DNA of 38,167 nucleotides from Thiobacillus denitrificans (GCA_002403375.1 DHHQ01000003.1:46320-84486), one strand, 5' to 3'; positions 22,857 to 32,859 are shown, counted from the first letter of the stretch. Program-made: numbers and translations. The notes: a model not told the origin generated them from the sequence alone.

Positions 22857-23603
22857 TTACTTGGCTGCCGCCCGGCAGATCGCGATGAACTCATCGGCGA
22901 CCAGGGAGGCCCCGCCAATCAGGCCGCCGTCGATATCGGGCTGAGCCATCAATTCTGCCGCATTTGCAGCTTTTACGCTACCCCCGTATTGAATGACGAG
23001 ACCGTCCGCGACGGCCGCGTCGAGGGCAGCGATCTTGCCGCGAATGAACGCGTGCACCGCCTGTGCCTGCTCCGGGCTGGCCGTCTTGCCGGTGCCGATG
23101 GCCCACACCGGCTCGTACGCCACAACGGCTTTCGCCAGGGAGCCGACGCCCGCGGCCTGGATCACCGCGTCGAGTTGACGCGCGACCACCGCCTCGGTGA
23201 CGCCCGACTCGCGCTCGGCCAGCGATTCGCCGACACAGAGAATGGGGATCAGGCCGGCAGCCTGCGCCGCCATGTACTTCTTTGCAACCAGCTCGTCGGA
23301 TTCCCCGTACAGGCTGCGGCGCTCCGAATGGCCGACGATCACGTACGTGCAGCCGAAATCGAGCAGCATGGACGCCGACACCTCGCCGGTGAACGCGCCT
23401 TTGGCCTGCTCGGAGACGTTTTGCGCCCCCCAAGCGATCGAGGATCCTGCCAGCGCAGCCTGCACTTGGGCCAGATAGGGAAAAGGCACGCACACGGCCG
23501 CTTCGATTCCGGCCAGAGCGGGTTTGATTGCAGCCAGCAGTGCGGCGTTCTCGGCCAGGCTGCCGTGCATCTTCCAGTTTCCGGCTACGAGCTTCTTGCG
23601 CAT
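22857..23603 (-). CDS. tpiA: Triosephosphate isomerase
   Basis: TpiA interconverts dihydroxyacetone phosphate and glyceraldehyde 3-phosphate in glycolysis, gluconeogenesis and the Calvin cycle. The 248-residue TIM barrel has K11 in GNWKMHG, the electrophile H92 in VGHSERR and the catalytic base E164 in AYEPVWAIGTGK. Loop 7-8 phosphate-binding glycines are in QYGGSVKAAN. The start MRKKLVAGNWKM fits the family. An in-frame ATG-like start at 23660 lies inside the promoter and is rejected. Confidence 0.97.
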   Translation of the reverse strand: MRKKLVAGNWKMHGSLAENAALLAAIKPALAGIEAAVCVPFPYLAQVQAALAGSSIAWGAQNVSEQAKGAFTGEVSASMLLDFGCTYVIVGHSERRSLYGESDELVAKKYMAAQAAGLIPILCVGESLAERESGVTEAVVARQLDAVIQAAGVGSLAKAVVAYEPVWAIGTGKTASPEQAQAVHAFIRGKIAALDAAVADGLVIQYGGSVKAANAAELMAQPDIDGGLIGGASLVADEFIAICRAAAK

Positions 23604-23631
23604 GGAAAAGTCCGCCAAACAAAAGTGCGCG

Positions 23632-23660
23632 ATGGTAAGCGCAACGCGCCGCACGGTCAA
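23632..23660 (-). promoter_or_regulatory. sigma-70 promoter of tpiA-secG-tRNA-Leu
   Basis: TTGACC (23660-23655) and TACCAT (23637-23632) on the minus strand are separated by 17 bp. The predicted start near 23625 leaves a leader of about 20 nt before the tpiA ATG. The rest of the pstB-tpiA gap (23661-23776) holds no supported gene and no terminator with a T-run. Confidence 0.65.
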
Positions 23661-23776
23661 CCGCAGGGCGACCCCCGGGCGGGCAAATCAGCCTGAACGG
23701 CCCGCAAGGGCGTGGTTCCGGCCGGCATTGGCCTCGACGTTCGCGGCGCTCACTTCAGCCTCCGCCAACTCGCCTG

Positions 23777-24559
23777 TTAACCAAACCGGCCAGTAATATA
23801 GTCCTCGGTCTGCTTCTTTTCCGGCCGCATGAAGATGGTCGCCGTCTCGTTGAACTCGACGAGTTCGCCGAGGTACATGAACGCCGTGTAGTCGGAAATG
23901 CGCGCGGCCTGCTGCATGTTGTGCGTCACGATCGCGATGGTGTATTCCGACTTCAGCTCGGCGATCAGTTCCTCGATCTTGGCCGTGGAGATGGGGTCGA
24001 GCGCGGACGTCGGCTCGTCGAGCAGGACGATCTCGGGCTTGACCGCCACGGCGCGCGCAATGCACAGGCGCTGCTGCTGGCCGCCGGAAAGCGAAAGCCC
24101 GCTCTGCTGCAGCTTGTCCTTCACCTCGCCCCACAGGGCTGCCTTGTTCAGCGCCCATTCGACGCGGTCGTCCATCGCGCTCCTGGACATGCGCTCGTAC
24201 AAGCGCACGCCGAATGCGATGTTTTCATAGATCGTCATCGGGAACGGCGTAGGCTTCTGGAACACCATGCCGATCTTGGCGCGCACCAGGTTCACGTCCT
24301 GGCCCTTGTCCAGCAGGTTCTTGCCGTGGAAGAGGATCTGGCCTTCCGCCCGCTGCCCCGGGTAGAGGTCGTACATGCGGTTGAACGTGCGCAGCAGCGT
24401 CGACTTGCCGCAGCCGGACGGGCCGATGAAGGCCGTGACCTTGCCCTGCGCGACATCCAGATTGACGTTGTTGAGGCCTTTGAAATCCCCGTAGAAGAAA
24501 TTCAGATTGCGAACCTGCAAGGCTGCGTTTTCGCCTGCCGGCATGGCTTGATCGGGCAT
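23777..24559 (-). CDS. pstB: Phosphate ABC transporter ATP-binding protein PstB
   Basis: PstB is the cytoplasmic ATPase that powers phosphate uptake through PstC and PstA. The 260 residues have Walker A GPSGCGKS at 46-53, the Q-loop VFQKPTPFPMT (99-109), the signature LSGGQQQR (157-164), Walker B IVLLDE (177-182), and the switch histidine H213. It is the last pst gene here; phoU, often next to pstB, is not present before tpiA. It starts 18 nt after pstA. Confidence 0.97.
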   Translation of the reverse strand: MPDQAMPAGENAALQVRNLNFFYGDFKGLNNVNLDVAQGKVTAFIGPSGCGKSTLLRTFNRMYDLYPGQRAEGQILFHGKNLLDKGQDVNLVRAKIGMVFQKPTPFPMTIYENIAFGVRLYERMSRSAMDDRVEWALNKAALWGEVKDKLQQSGLSLSGGQQQRLCIARAVAVKPEIVLLDEPTSALDPISTAKIEELIAELKSEYTIAIVTHNMQQAARISDYTAFMYLGELVEFNETATIFMRPEKKQTEDYITGRFG

Positions 24560-24577
24560 CAGGAAGCTCCGGAGAAA

Positions 24578-25420
24578 TTAACGTTTGTCTTTGTTGCGGA
24601 ACACCACGCGCACGCCGATGTTGACCGCCAGCACCAGGAAGGCGATCAGCAGGGCCCCCGCCCAGGCGAGGTTGACCCAGTTGTCGTAGGGGCTGAGCGC
24701 GAACTGGAAGATCACCACCGGCAGGTTGCCCATCGGTTCCGCCATGTTGGTGCTGTAGAACTGGTTATTCAGCGCGGTGAACAGCAGGGGCGCGGTCTCT
24801 CCGGTGATGCGCGCCATCGCCAGCAGCACGCCGGTCACCACGCCCGACTTGACGGCACGCAGCGTCACCCTGAGCGAAACCTGCCAGCGCGGCGCACCCA
24901 CCGCGAAGGCCGCCTCGCGCAGGCTGGTAGGCACCAGCTTGAGCATGTTCTCGGTGGTGCGCACGACCACCGGAATCGCGATCAGCGCGAGCGCCAGCGA
25001 GCCGGCCCAGCCCGAGAAGCCGCCGGTGGTCGCCACGAACAGCGCGTAGACGAAGAGACCGATGACGATCGACGGCGCGGACAGCATGATGTCGGTCATG
25101 AAGCGGGTGAACGACGCGAACTTCGAAACCCGCCCGAACTCCGCCAGATAGATGCCCGCCAGAATGCCGATCGGCGTCGAGATCAGCATGGAGAACAGCA
25201 GAATGAGACCGCTGCCGACGATGGCGTTGCGCAGACCGCCGCCTTCCGAGCCGGGAGCCGGGGTGTCCTGGGTGAACAGGTCCAGGCTCAACGAGGCGAA
25301 GCCCTTGGAAAACAGGGTCCACAGGATCCACAGCAGCGCGACCAGCCCCAGGCTCATCGCGACCATCGACAGGCTGATACCGATGCGGTTGACCCACAGA
25401 CGACGGGTATACAGGTTCAT
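24578..25420 (-). CDS. pstA: Phosphate ABC transporter permease PstA
   Basis: PstA is one of the two inner-membrane channel subunits of the high-affinity phosphate importer. The 280 residues have about six helices. The binding-protein-dependent transport (EAA-type) loop lies around TSLREAAFAVGAPRWQVSLRVTLRAVKSGVVTG, and MARITGETAPLLFTAL is the typical following helix. It starts 9 nt after pstC and is followed by pstB. Family length and motifs are normal. Confidence 0.96.
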   Translation of the reverse strand: MNLYTRRLWVNRIGISLSMVAMSLGLVALLWILWTLFSKGFASLSLDLFTQDTPAPGSEGGGLRNAIVGSGLILLFSMLISTPIGILAGIYLAEFGRVSKFASFTRFMTDIMLSAPSIVIGLFVYALFVATTGGFSGWAGSLALALIAIPVVVRTTENMLKLVPTSLREAAFAVGAPRWQVSLRVTLRAVKSGVVTGVLLAMARITGETAPLLFTALNNQFYSTNMAEPMGNLPVVIFQFALSPYDNWVNLAWAGALLIAFLVLAVNIGVRVVFRNKDKR

Positions 25421-25429
25421 TGGTGTTCC

Positions 25430-26407
25430 TTACAGCCCTTCGGAGCCCATGCTGCGGCTGATCAGCCAACGCGAAATCGCAAGCACGATGAAAGTGAGAA
25501 TGAACAGCACCAGACCGAGCGCGAACAGCGAGGCGATGTGCAGCCCAGGATCCGCCTCGCCGAATTCGTTGGCCAGGGTCGACGCGATGGAGGTGCCGGG
25601 TGCGAACAGGCTGCCGTTGATCCGGTTGGCGTTGCCGATGACGAAGGTGACGGCCATCGTCTCGCCGAGCGCGCGGCCCAGGCCCAGCATGATGCCGCCG
25701 ATCACGCCGACGCGGGTATACGGCAGCACGACATTGCGCACCACTTCCCAGGTGGTGCAGCCGACGCCGTAGGCCGACTCCTTCAGCACATGGGGAACGG
25801 TCTCGAACACGTCGCGCATCACCGAAGCGATGAAAGGAATCACCATCAGCGCCAGCACGATGCTTGCAGCCAGGATGCCCACCCCGATGGGCGGGCCCGA
25901 GAACCAGCCGCCGATCACCGGCACGTCGCCCAGCAATCCCTGCAGTGGCGGCTGGATGTATTCCGCGAACAACGGGGCAAAAACGAACAGGCCCCAGATG
26001 CCGTAGACGATGGAAGGAATTCCCGCCAGCAACTCGATGGCGGTGCCGAGCGGACGGCGCAGCCATACCGGACAGGTCTCGGTCAGGAAAAGCGCGATGC
26101 CGAAACTGATCGGCACCGCGATGAGCAGTGCCAGCACGGACGTCACCACCGTGCCATAGATCGCCGCCAGCGCGCCGTACTCGTCGTCCGGCACGCTCCA
26201 GACATTGGTCCACAGGAAGCCGGGGCCGAACGCCTGGAGACTTGGCATGGCCTCGATCGCCAGCGAAATCAGGATGCCCACGAGCGCAGCGAGGACGACC
26301 ACTGCAAATAGCAGGGTGGAGTAATGGAACAACTTGTCCTGCAGGTGGAATTTGCGGACCTGCTGGGCATGCAGGTCGATTCCGGCGGATGCGCTGGGCT
26401 CGCTCAC
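25430..26407 (-). CDS. pstC: Phosphate ABC transporter permease PstC
   Basis: PstC pairs with PstA to form the phosphate channel. The 325 residues carry a roughly 25-residue hydrophilic N-terminus, then about six helices. The permease loop is VPHVLKESAYGVGCTTWEVVRNVVLPYTRVGVIGG, followed by GLGRALGETMAVTFVIGNA. The start codon appears to be GTG; AGG about 9 nt upstream is a weak ribosome binding site. A 125-bp gap with a strong hairpin separates it from pstS. Confidence 0.95.
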   Translation of the reverse strand: MSEPSASAGIDLHAQQVRKFHLQDKLFHYSTLLFAVVVLAALVGILISLAIEAMPSLQAFGPGFLWTNVWSVPDDEYGALAAIYGTVVTSVLALLIAVPISFGIALFLTETCPVWLRRPLGTAIELLAGIPSIVYGIWGLFVFAPLFAEYIQPPLQGLLGDVPVIGGWFSGPPIGVGILAASIVLALMVIPFIASVMRDVFETVPHVLKESAYGVGCTTWEVVRNVVLPYTRVGVIGGIMLGLGRALGETMAVTFVIGNANRINGSLFAPGTSIASTLANEFGEADPGLHIASLFALGLVLFILTFIVLAISRWLISRSMGSEGL

Positions 26408-26482
26408 GGTGGGGTGCCTATCGATTCGGTTTGTTATCTGCGAAAACAGCCGCCGAGCCGGCAGCCGCTTTCACAGAGCGCC

Positions 26483-26500
26483 GGGGCGGCACGCCGCCCC
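26483..26500 (-). other. Intercistronic hairpin between pstS and pstC
   Basis: GGGGCGGC (26483-26490) pairs perfectly with GCCGCCCC (26493-26500) around a 2-nt centre, so a slightly shorter stem would form in practice. No T-run follows on the minus strand. Such stems after a binding-protein gene commonly stabilise the upstream message and lower permease expression; that role is inferred here. Confidence 0.6.
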
Positions 26501-26532
26501 AGCTGGCATCAGTTCAGTTCAGTCCGCAGACC

Positions 26533-27552
26533 TCACTTGATCTTCCGCATCTCAGCTTCGACCATCTTCACGACGTTCGGCGGCAAGGCGACGAAGCCGA
26601 GGTCGGCGGCCATCTGCTGACCGTTGTTCAGCGACCAGGTGAAGAAGTCGACCACGCCCTTCTGCTTCGCGGCATCCGAGCCTTTTTCATAGGCCAGCAC
26701 GTAGGTCGCCGAGGTGATGGGCCAGGCGTTCTTGTGGGTCTGGTCGAGCAGGTCGGGCGCCATGCCCTTGACCTTGAAGTCGGCGCCGGCGGCGGCGTCG
26801 GCCACGGACTGCTGGCTCGGCACGATGTAATTGCCGGCCTTGTTCTTCAGCGCGACGAAGTTCATGTTGTTCCTCATCGCGTCGGCGATATCGACATAGC
26901 CGATCGCGCCCTTGATCTTCTGCACGTTGGCGGCTACACCCGGGTTGCCCTTGCCGCCCACGGCGTTCGACGGCCAGTTCACGGTGTTGCCGGCGCCGAC
27001 GTCACGCCTGAAGGCAATCGACTGCTTGGCGAGGTAGTTGGTGAAGGCGTAGGTGGTGCCCGAACCGTCGGAACGGTGCGACACGGTGATCGCCAGGTCA
27101 GGCAGCGCCACGCCGGGGTTCAGCTTGGCGATGGCGGGGTCGTTCCACTTGGTGATGGCGCCGCGGAAAATGTCGGCGGCGGTGGTGCCGTCCAGCTTCA
27201 GCTTGCCCGACTCGACGCCGGGGATGTTCGTCACGATGGTCACGCCACCCATGACGGCCGGCACCTGAACCAGCTTGGCGGCGTCCAGGTCCGCGTCCTT
27301 GACCGGCGCGTCGGTGCCGCCGAAGTCCACGGTCTTGGCCTTGATCTGCTTGACACCGCCAGAGGAGCCGATGCCCTGGTAATTCACCTTGTTGCCGGTG
27401 GCGGCCTGGTAGGCTTCCGCCCACTTGGTGTAGACGGCGTAGGGGAAGGTCGCGCCTGCGCCCGTGATGTCAGCGGCAAGAGCGCCAACCGAGAAAGCCA
27501 GCCCCATGGCGGCGGCCAGAGTGCCTTGAGCCAGTTTGTTGAATGTACGCAT
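26533..27552 (-). CDS. pstS: Periplasmic phosphate-binding protein PstS
   Basis: PstS captures phosphate in the periplasm and delivers it to PstCA. The 339-residue precursor has a Sec signal peptide (MRTFNKLAQGTLAAAMGLAFSVGALA) with probable cleavage after residue 26, giving a mature start ADITGAGATFPYAVY. Phosphate-binding loops are recognisable in GIGSSGGVKQI, DFGGTDAPV and SHRSDGSGTTYAFTNYL. A GGAGA ribosome binding site lies about 7 nt before the ATG. It is first in a pstSCAB order. A weak Pho-box-like repeat and a leader hairpin lie just upstream. Confidence 0.96.
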   Translation of the reverse strand: MRTFNKLAQGTLAAAMGLAFSVGALAADITGAGATFPYAVYTKWAEAYQAATGNKVNYQGIGSSGGVKQIKAKTVDFGGTDAPVKDADLDAAKLVQVPAVMGGVTIVTNIPGVESGKLKLDGTTAADIFRGAITKWNDPAIAKLNPGVALPDLAITVSHRSDGSGTTYAFTNYLAKQSIAFRRDVGAGNTVNWPSNAVGGKGNPGVAANVQKIKGAIGYVDIADAMRNNMNFVALKNKAGNYIVPSQQSVADAAAGADFKVKGMAPDLLDQTHKNAWPITSATYVLAYEKGSDAAKQKGVVDFFTWSLNNGQQMAADLGFVALPPNVVKMVEAEMRKIK

Positions 27553-27605
27553 GTAATATCTCCGGTAGTAATGGACGTTGCCGCAAGGGCGACGTCCGCA
27601 TACTA

Positions 27606-27622
27606 GCGACAGATTATTACAG
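27606..27622 (-). promoter_or_regulatory. Pho-box-like direct repeat upstream of pstS
   Basis: On the minus strand two CTGT-initiated units, CTGTAATAAT and CTGTCGC, are spaced by 10 bp. The E. coli Pho box uses 7-bp CTGTCAT-like units at an 11-bp period, so this site is one base short. Its distance to the only nearby -10-like hexamer (TAGTAT, 27605-27600) is also not canonical. PhoB control of pstS is expected from biology, but this site is only a candidate. Confidence 0.3.
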
Positions 27623-27642
27623 ATATATTTCCGACCAAGAAA

Positions 27643-29007
27643 TCAGGTAGCTGCTGCCGCGGCCCTCACTGCCTCCGCAATCGTTTCAGCCGTGTGTCTG
27701 ACCAGCGCGGCATCCCGACCTTCGACCATGACGCGAATCAGCGGCTCGGTGCCTGACGCGCGCAGGACGACCCGCCCGCTTCCATCAAGAGTCGCTTCAG
27801 CCGCGGTGACCGAGGCGCCGACCCCGGGGGCGCCATCGAGCCTGAAGCCCCTGGCGACCGGGACGTTGATCATCACCTGGGGATAGGTCTCCAGATCGGC
27901 AGTGAACGATTCCAGCGTCTCGCCGGTTTCGCGCAACGCGCGCAGCACCTGCAGCGCCGAAACGATGCCGTCCCCCGTGGTGTGCTTGTCGAGGCACAGG
28001 ATATGGCCGGAGGTCTCGCCCCCCAGCGTCCAGCCGTTCGCATGCAGGCGCTCGAGCACGTAGCGGTCGCCGACCTTGGCCCGCTCGAACGGAACCTCGA
28101 TCCGCGCGAGCGCGTGCTCGGTACCCAGATTGGTCATCAGCGTGCCGACCACTCCGCCCTTCATGCCGCCCGTCTGGATGCGGTGGCGGGCGATGACGTA
28201 GACCAGCTGGTCGCCGTCGTAGATGCGCCCCTTGGCGTCCGCCATCATCAGGCGGTCGCCGTCGCCGTCGAGCGCGATGCCGATGTCGGCGCCGTGCGCG
28301 CGCACCGCCTCGGACAAGGTCTGGGTATGGGTCGCGCCGCAGGCCTCGTTGATGTTGAAGCCGTCCGGCGCGTTGCCGACCGCCACCACCTCGGCACCGA
28401 GTTCGTGCAGGACGTGCGGCGCGATGTGGTAGGTCGCTCCGTTGGCGCAGTCGACGACGATGCGCAGGCCGCGCAGATCGAGATTGTTGGGGAAGGTACT
28501 CTTGCAGAACTCGATGTAGCGCGCCGCCGCGTCCTCGATCCGCCGGGCCCGGCCCAGCTGGCGCGCGCCCACCGTCACGATCGGGTGCGCGAGGCGCGCC
28601 TCGATCGCCAGTTCGACGGCGTCGGGCAGTTTCTGGCCGCTTTCGGAAAAGAACTTGATGCCGTTGTCCTCGAAGGGATTGTGCGAAGCCGAGATCACCA
28701 CCCCCGCCTGCAGGCGAAGCGCACGCGTCAGATAGGCCACCGCTGGCGTCGGCATCGGCCCGGTCATCAGGACGTTCACCCCGGCGGCGGTGAAGCCCGC
28801 CTCCAGCGCGGCTTCCAGCATGTAGCCCGAGATTCGGGTGTCCTTGCCGATCAGAACGGTGGGGTGCTGGTTGGGCGGCAGGCTGCCCCGGTCCGCGACC
28901 AGCACCTGGCCGGCGGCGTAGCCGAGGTGCATCACGAATTCCGGGGTGATCGGCGATTCGCCCACCCTGCCCCGCACGCCGTCGGTGCCGAAATACTTAC
29001 GTCCCAT
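27643..29007 (-). CDS. glmM: Phosphoglucosamine mutase GlmM
   Basis: GlmM converts glucosamine 6-phosphate to glucosamine 1-phosphate for peptidoglycan and LPS precursors. The 454 residues carry the phosphoserine loop VISASHNPFEDNG (active serine S108), the Mg-binding DGDGDR at 247-252, the sugar-binding GGETSGH, and the phosphate-binding RASGTEPLIRVM near the end. The ATG at 29007 lies inside the end of folP, overlapping by 11 nt, so the two are translationally coupled. A longer open frame upstream in this phase overlaps folP and is not real. Confidence 0.97.
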   Translation of the reverse strand: MGRKYFGTDGVRGRVGESPITPEFVMHLGYAAGQVLVADRGSLPPNQHPTVLIGKDTRISGYMLEAALEAGFTAAGVNVLMTGPMPTPAVAYLTRALRLQAGVVISASHNPFEDNGIKFFSESGQKLPDAVELAIEARLAHPIVTVGARQLGRARRIEDAAARYIEFCKSTFPNNLDLRGLRIVVDCANGATYHIAPHVLHELGAEVVAVGNAPDGFNINEACGATHTQTLSEAVRAHGADIGIALDGDGDRLMMADAKGRIYDGDQLVYVIARHRIQTGGMKGGVVGTLMTNLGTEHALARIEVPFERAKVGDRYVLERLHANGWTLGGETSGHILCLDKHTTGDGIVSALQVLRALRETGETLESFTADLETYPQVMINVPVARGFRLDGAPGVGASVTAAEATLDGSGRVVLRASGTEPLIRVMVEGRDAALVRHTAETIAEAVRAAAAAT

Positions 29008-29836
29008 CCCTTTGTTCCTCCACTGCATTCCAGACGGCCAGCGCATCGCGCATGGCCGCCACGTTATGTACCCGAAGCAGCCGCGCACCGCGCGCCACCG
29101 CCGCCAGGTGCGCTGCGACCCCGGCGAACTCCCGCTGGTCCACCGGCCGCCCGGTAAGGGCGCCCAGCATCGACTTGCGCGACAAGCCTGCCAGCACGGG
29201 CAGTCCCGATTCGGCCAGACGATCGAGGTGCGCCAGCAGCGCCAGATTGTGTTCGAGCGCCTTGCCGAAGCCGAAGCCGGGATCGATGACCAGCCGCTCG
29301 CGGCGGATGCCCGCAACCATGCAGGCTTCCACCCGATTGGCAAGAAACTGCTCGACCTCGCCGACCACGTCGGAGTAGACGGGCGCCTGCTGCATGGTCT
29401 GCGGGTCGCCCTGCATGTGCATGAGGCACACCGCCGCGTCGCTCCCGGCGACTGCTTCCAGCGCGCCCGGGGCACGCAGGGCCATGACGTCGTTCACCAT
29501 CGCCGCGCCCGCGGCCAGCGCGGCGCGCATCACCTCGGGTTTCTTGGTGTCGATCGACACGACGCAGCCCCGGCGGGCGAGCCCCTCGATCACGGGCAGC
29601 ACGCGCCGGATTTCCTCGTCCTCCGGCACCGGCGCCGCGCCCGGGCGCGTCGATTCGCCGCCCACGTCGAGGATATCGGCGCCCTCCTCCCGCAGCTTGA
29701 GCGCGTGATCGATCGCCGCCCGCGCATCGCTCAGCCGGCCACCGTCCGAAAACGAGTCGGGGGTCACGTTGACGATGCCCATGACCAGCGGGCGTGCAAG
29801 CGGAAGGCGGTGGATACCGGCGTGAAGGAGAGACAT
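28997..29836 (-). CDS. folP: Dihydropteroate synthase FolP
   Basis: FolP condenses p-aminobenzoate with 6-hydroxymethyl-dihydropterin diphosphate in folate synthesis and is the sulfonamide target. The 279-residue TIM barrel has loop 1 NVTPDSFSDGG (23-33), loop 2 DVGGESTRPG (57-66), IDPGFGFGK and the C-terminal RVHNVAA. The ATG at 29836 sits only one base after the T-run of an intrinsic-terminator-like hairpin, and no ribosome binding site is visible. No better start exists before residue 19, which is already inside the core. It overlaps glmM by 11 nt. Confidence 0.94.
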   Translation of the reverse strand: MSLLHAGIHRLPLARPLVMGIVNVTPDSFSDGGRLSDARAAIDHALKLREEGADILDVGGESTRPGAAPVPEDEEIRRVLPVIEGLARRGCVVSIDTKKPEVMRAALAAGAAMVNDVMALRAPGALEAVAGSDAAVCLMHMQGDPQTMQQAPVYSDVVGEVEQFLANRVEACMVAGIRRERLVIDPGFGFGKALEHNLALLAHLDRLAESGLPVLAGLSRKSMLGALTGRPVDQREFAGVAAHLAAVARGARLLRVHNVAAMRDALAVWNAVEEQRDGT

Positions 29837-29837
29837 G

Positions 29838-29862
29838 AAAAAAGAGGGGCCGAGGCCCCTCT
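29838..29862 (-). terminator. Intrinsic terminator after ftsH, abutting the folP start
   Basis: On the minus strand AGAGGGGCC (29862-29854) pairs perfectly with GGCCCCTCT (29851-29843) around a 2-nt centre, followed by a T-run (29843-29838). It lies 30 bp after the ftsH stop. One base separates the T-run from the folP ATG, so folP and glmM would need read-through, an internal promoter, or regulated termination. Confidence 0.8.
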
Positions 29863-29892
29863 ATTGTAACGGGTGGGTTGCCGAGACGGCGC

Positions 29893-31785
<1,893 letters not shown>

Positions 31786-31850
31786 GTTTACTCCTCGGTG
31801 CCAGCTACGGCACGTTAATTTGACGCAGCGCGTTTAGACTCATTCTAAGC

Positions 31851-32516
31851 CTAGTTCTGCCGGCTTGTCACGGCAGACGCCTGTCCCGCCACCGGACGGC
31901 GGCCCAGCAGATAGACCTCGGTACTGCGGTCGCGCGAGGCCTCCGGCTTGCGGATCAGGACCTCCTCGAAGGCGTCACGCATCTGCCTGCGGAAATCCTC
32001 GAAGCCGACCCCCTGAAACACTTTGACGAGAAAAGCGCCGTCGGGTTTCAGCCAGTTCACAGCAAAATCGAGCGCCAGTTCGCACAGTTCGTAATGCCGC
32101 GCCTGGTCCCTGAGCATCACTCCACTGATATTGGGCGCCATATCGCTCAATACAAGGTCGACCCCGCCGGATTGCAGCTTCCCCTCCAGCCACGTCAGGG
32201 CCGCCGGGTCGGTGAAGTCCCCTTCCAGGCTCTCGACGCCCGGCATCGGCGCCACCGGCAGCAGGTCGATCGCCAGCACCCTGCCCTGCTTCTTCATCCG
32301 CTGAACCGCAACCTGGCACCAACTGCCGGGTGCCGCGCCGAGATCGACCACCGTCATGCCGGGCCGCAGCAGGTGATCGCGCTTGTCGATTTCCAGCAAT
32401 TTGTAGGCGGCGCGCGAGCGGTAGCCATCCTGCTGCGCCTTGCGGACATAGGGATCGGTCACGTGCTCGTGCATCCAGGCACTGCCCGATTTGGTTCGCT
32501 TGGGTTTATGGGCCAT
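31851..32516 (-). CDS. rlmE: 23S rRNA (uridine-2552-2'-O)-methyltransferase RlmE
   Basis: RlmE (FtsJ/RrmJ) methylates U2552 in the A-loop of 23S rRNA late in large-subunit assembly. The 221-residue Rossmann methyltransferase has the SAM motif VVDLGAAPGSWCQVA. The full catalytic K-D-K-E tetrad is present at K39, D125, K165 and E200, each one position on from E. coli. The start MAHKPKRTKSGSAWM is basic, as in the family. It is divergent from yhbY with 41 bp between starts and lies just upstream of ftsH, the same order as in E. coli. Confidence 0.96.
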   Translation of the reverse strand: MAHKPKRTKSGSAWMHEHVTDPYVRKAQQDGYRSRAAYKLLEIDKRDHLLRPGMTVVDLGAAPGSWCQVAVQRMKKQGRVLAIDLLPVAPMPGVESLEGDFTDPAALTWLEGKLQSGGVDLVLSDMAPNISGVMLRDQARHYELCELALDFAVNWLKPDGAFLVKVFQGVGFEDFRRQMRDAFEEVLIRKPEASRDRSTEVYLLGRRPVAGQASAVTSRQN

Positions 32517-32526
32517 GTCTATCGGC

Positions 32527-32532
32527 TACAAT
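32527..32532 (+). promoter_or_regulatory. Candidate -10 element for yhbY
   Basis: TACAAT lies 25 bp before the yhbY ATG, in the short divergent gap with rlmE. No good -35 hexamer is visible at the right distance. AAGGA about 7 nt before the ATG is a clear ribosome binding site for yhbY. Confidence 0.4.
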
Positions 32533-32557
32533 CCGCGCTCAGATTTAAGGAAGAAGC

Positions 32558-32854
32558 ATGAAACCTCTCACGCCCGCGCAGCGGCAATTCCTGAAGGGAC
32601 TCGCCCACGCCCGTCACCCGGTGGTCATGATCGGCAGCCAGGGCCTGACCGCTGCCGTCCTGAAGGAAGTGGAGCAAGCGCTGAACGCGCACGAGCTGAT
32701 CAAGATCAAGGCCGCCAGCGACGAAGCAGACACCCGCCGCGCCTGGCTGGCGGAAATCTGCGCCGCCACCGGGGCCGCGCCGGTCCAGCAAATCGGCAAG
32801 GTGCTGGTGATTTACCGCCCTGCGGCGAAGCCGGTCATCGCGCTGCCGCGCTGA
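32558..32854 (+). CDS. yhbY: CRM-domain ribosome assembly RNA-binding protein YhbY
   Basis: YhbY is a small protein made of one CRM RNA-binding domain that associates with pre-50S particles. The 98 residues include LTPAQRQFLKGLAHARHPVVMIGSQGLTAAVLKEVEQAL, with the GxxG-type loop GSQG at 26-29, and ELIKIKAA. It is the only plus-strand gene between 7 and 38 kb, flanked by convergent DUF4149 and divergent rlmE. The placement beside rlmE is shared with E. coli, and both proteins act on the large ribosomal subunit. Confidence 0.94.
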   Translation: MKPLTPAQRQFLKGLAHARHPVVMIGSQGLTAAVLKEVEQALNAHELIKIKAASDEADTRRAWLAEICAATGAAPVQQIGKVLVIYRPAAKPVIALPR

Positions 32855-32859
32855 TCGCG

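Noticed and set aside
23604..23776. Terminator for the pst operon before tpiA
   Set aside because: Several short GC stems can be drawn, but none is followed by a T-run. Only the tpiA promoter is convincing.
31834..31848. TTAGA/TCTAA inverted repeat between rlmE and ftsH as a regulatory site or terminator
   Set aside because: Only a 5-bp AT-rich stem with a 5-nt loop and no T-run; expected by chance. I also found no convincing heat-shock (sigma-32) promoter in the gap.
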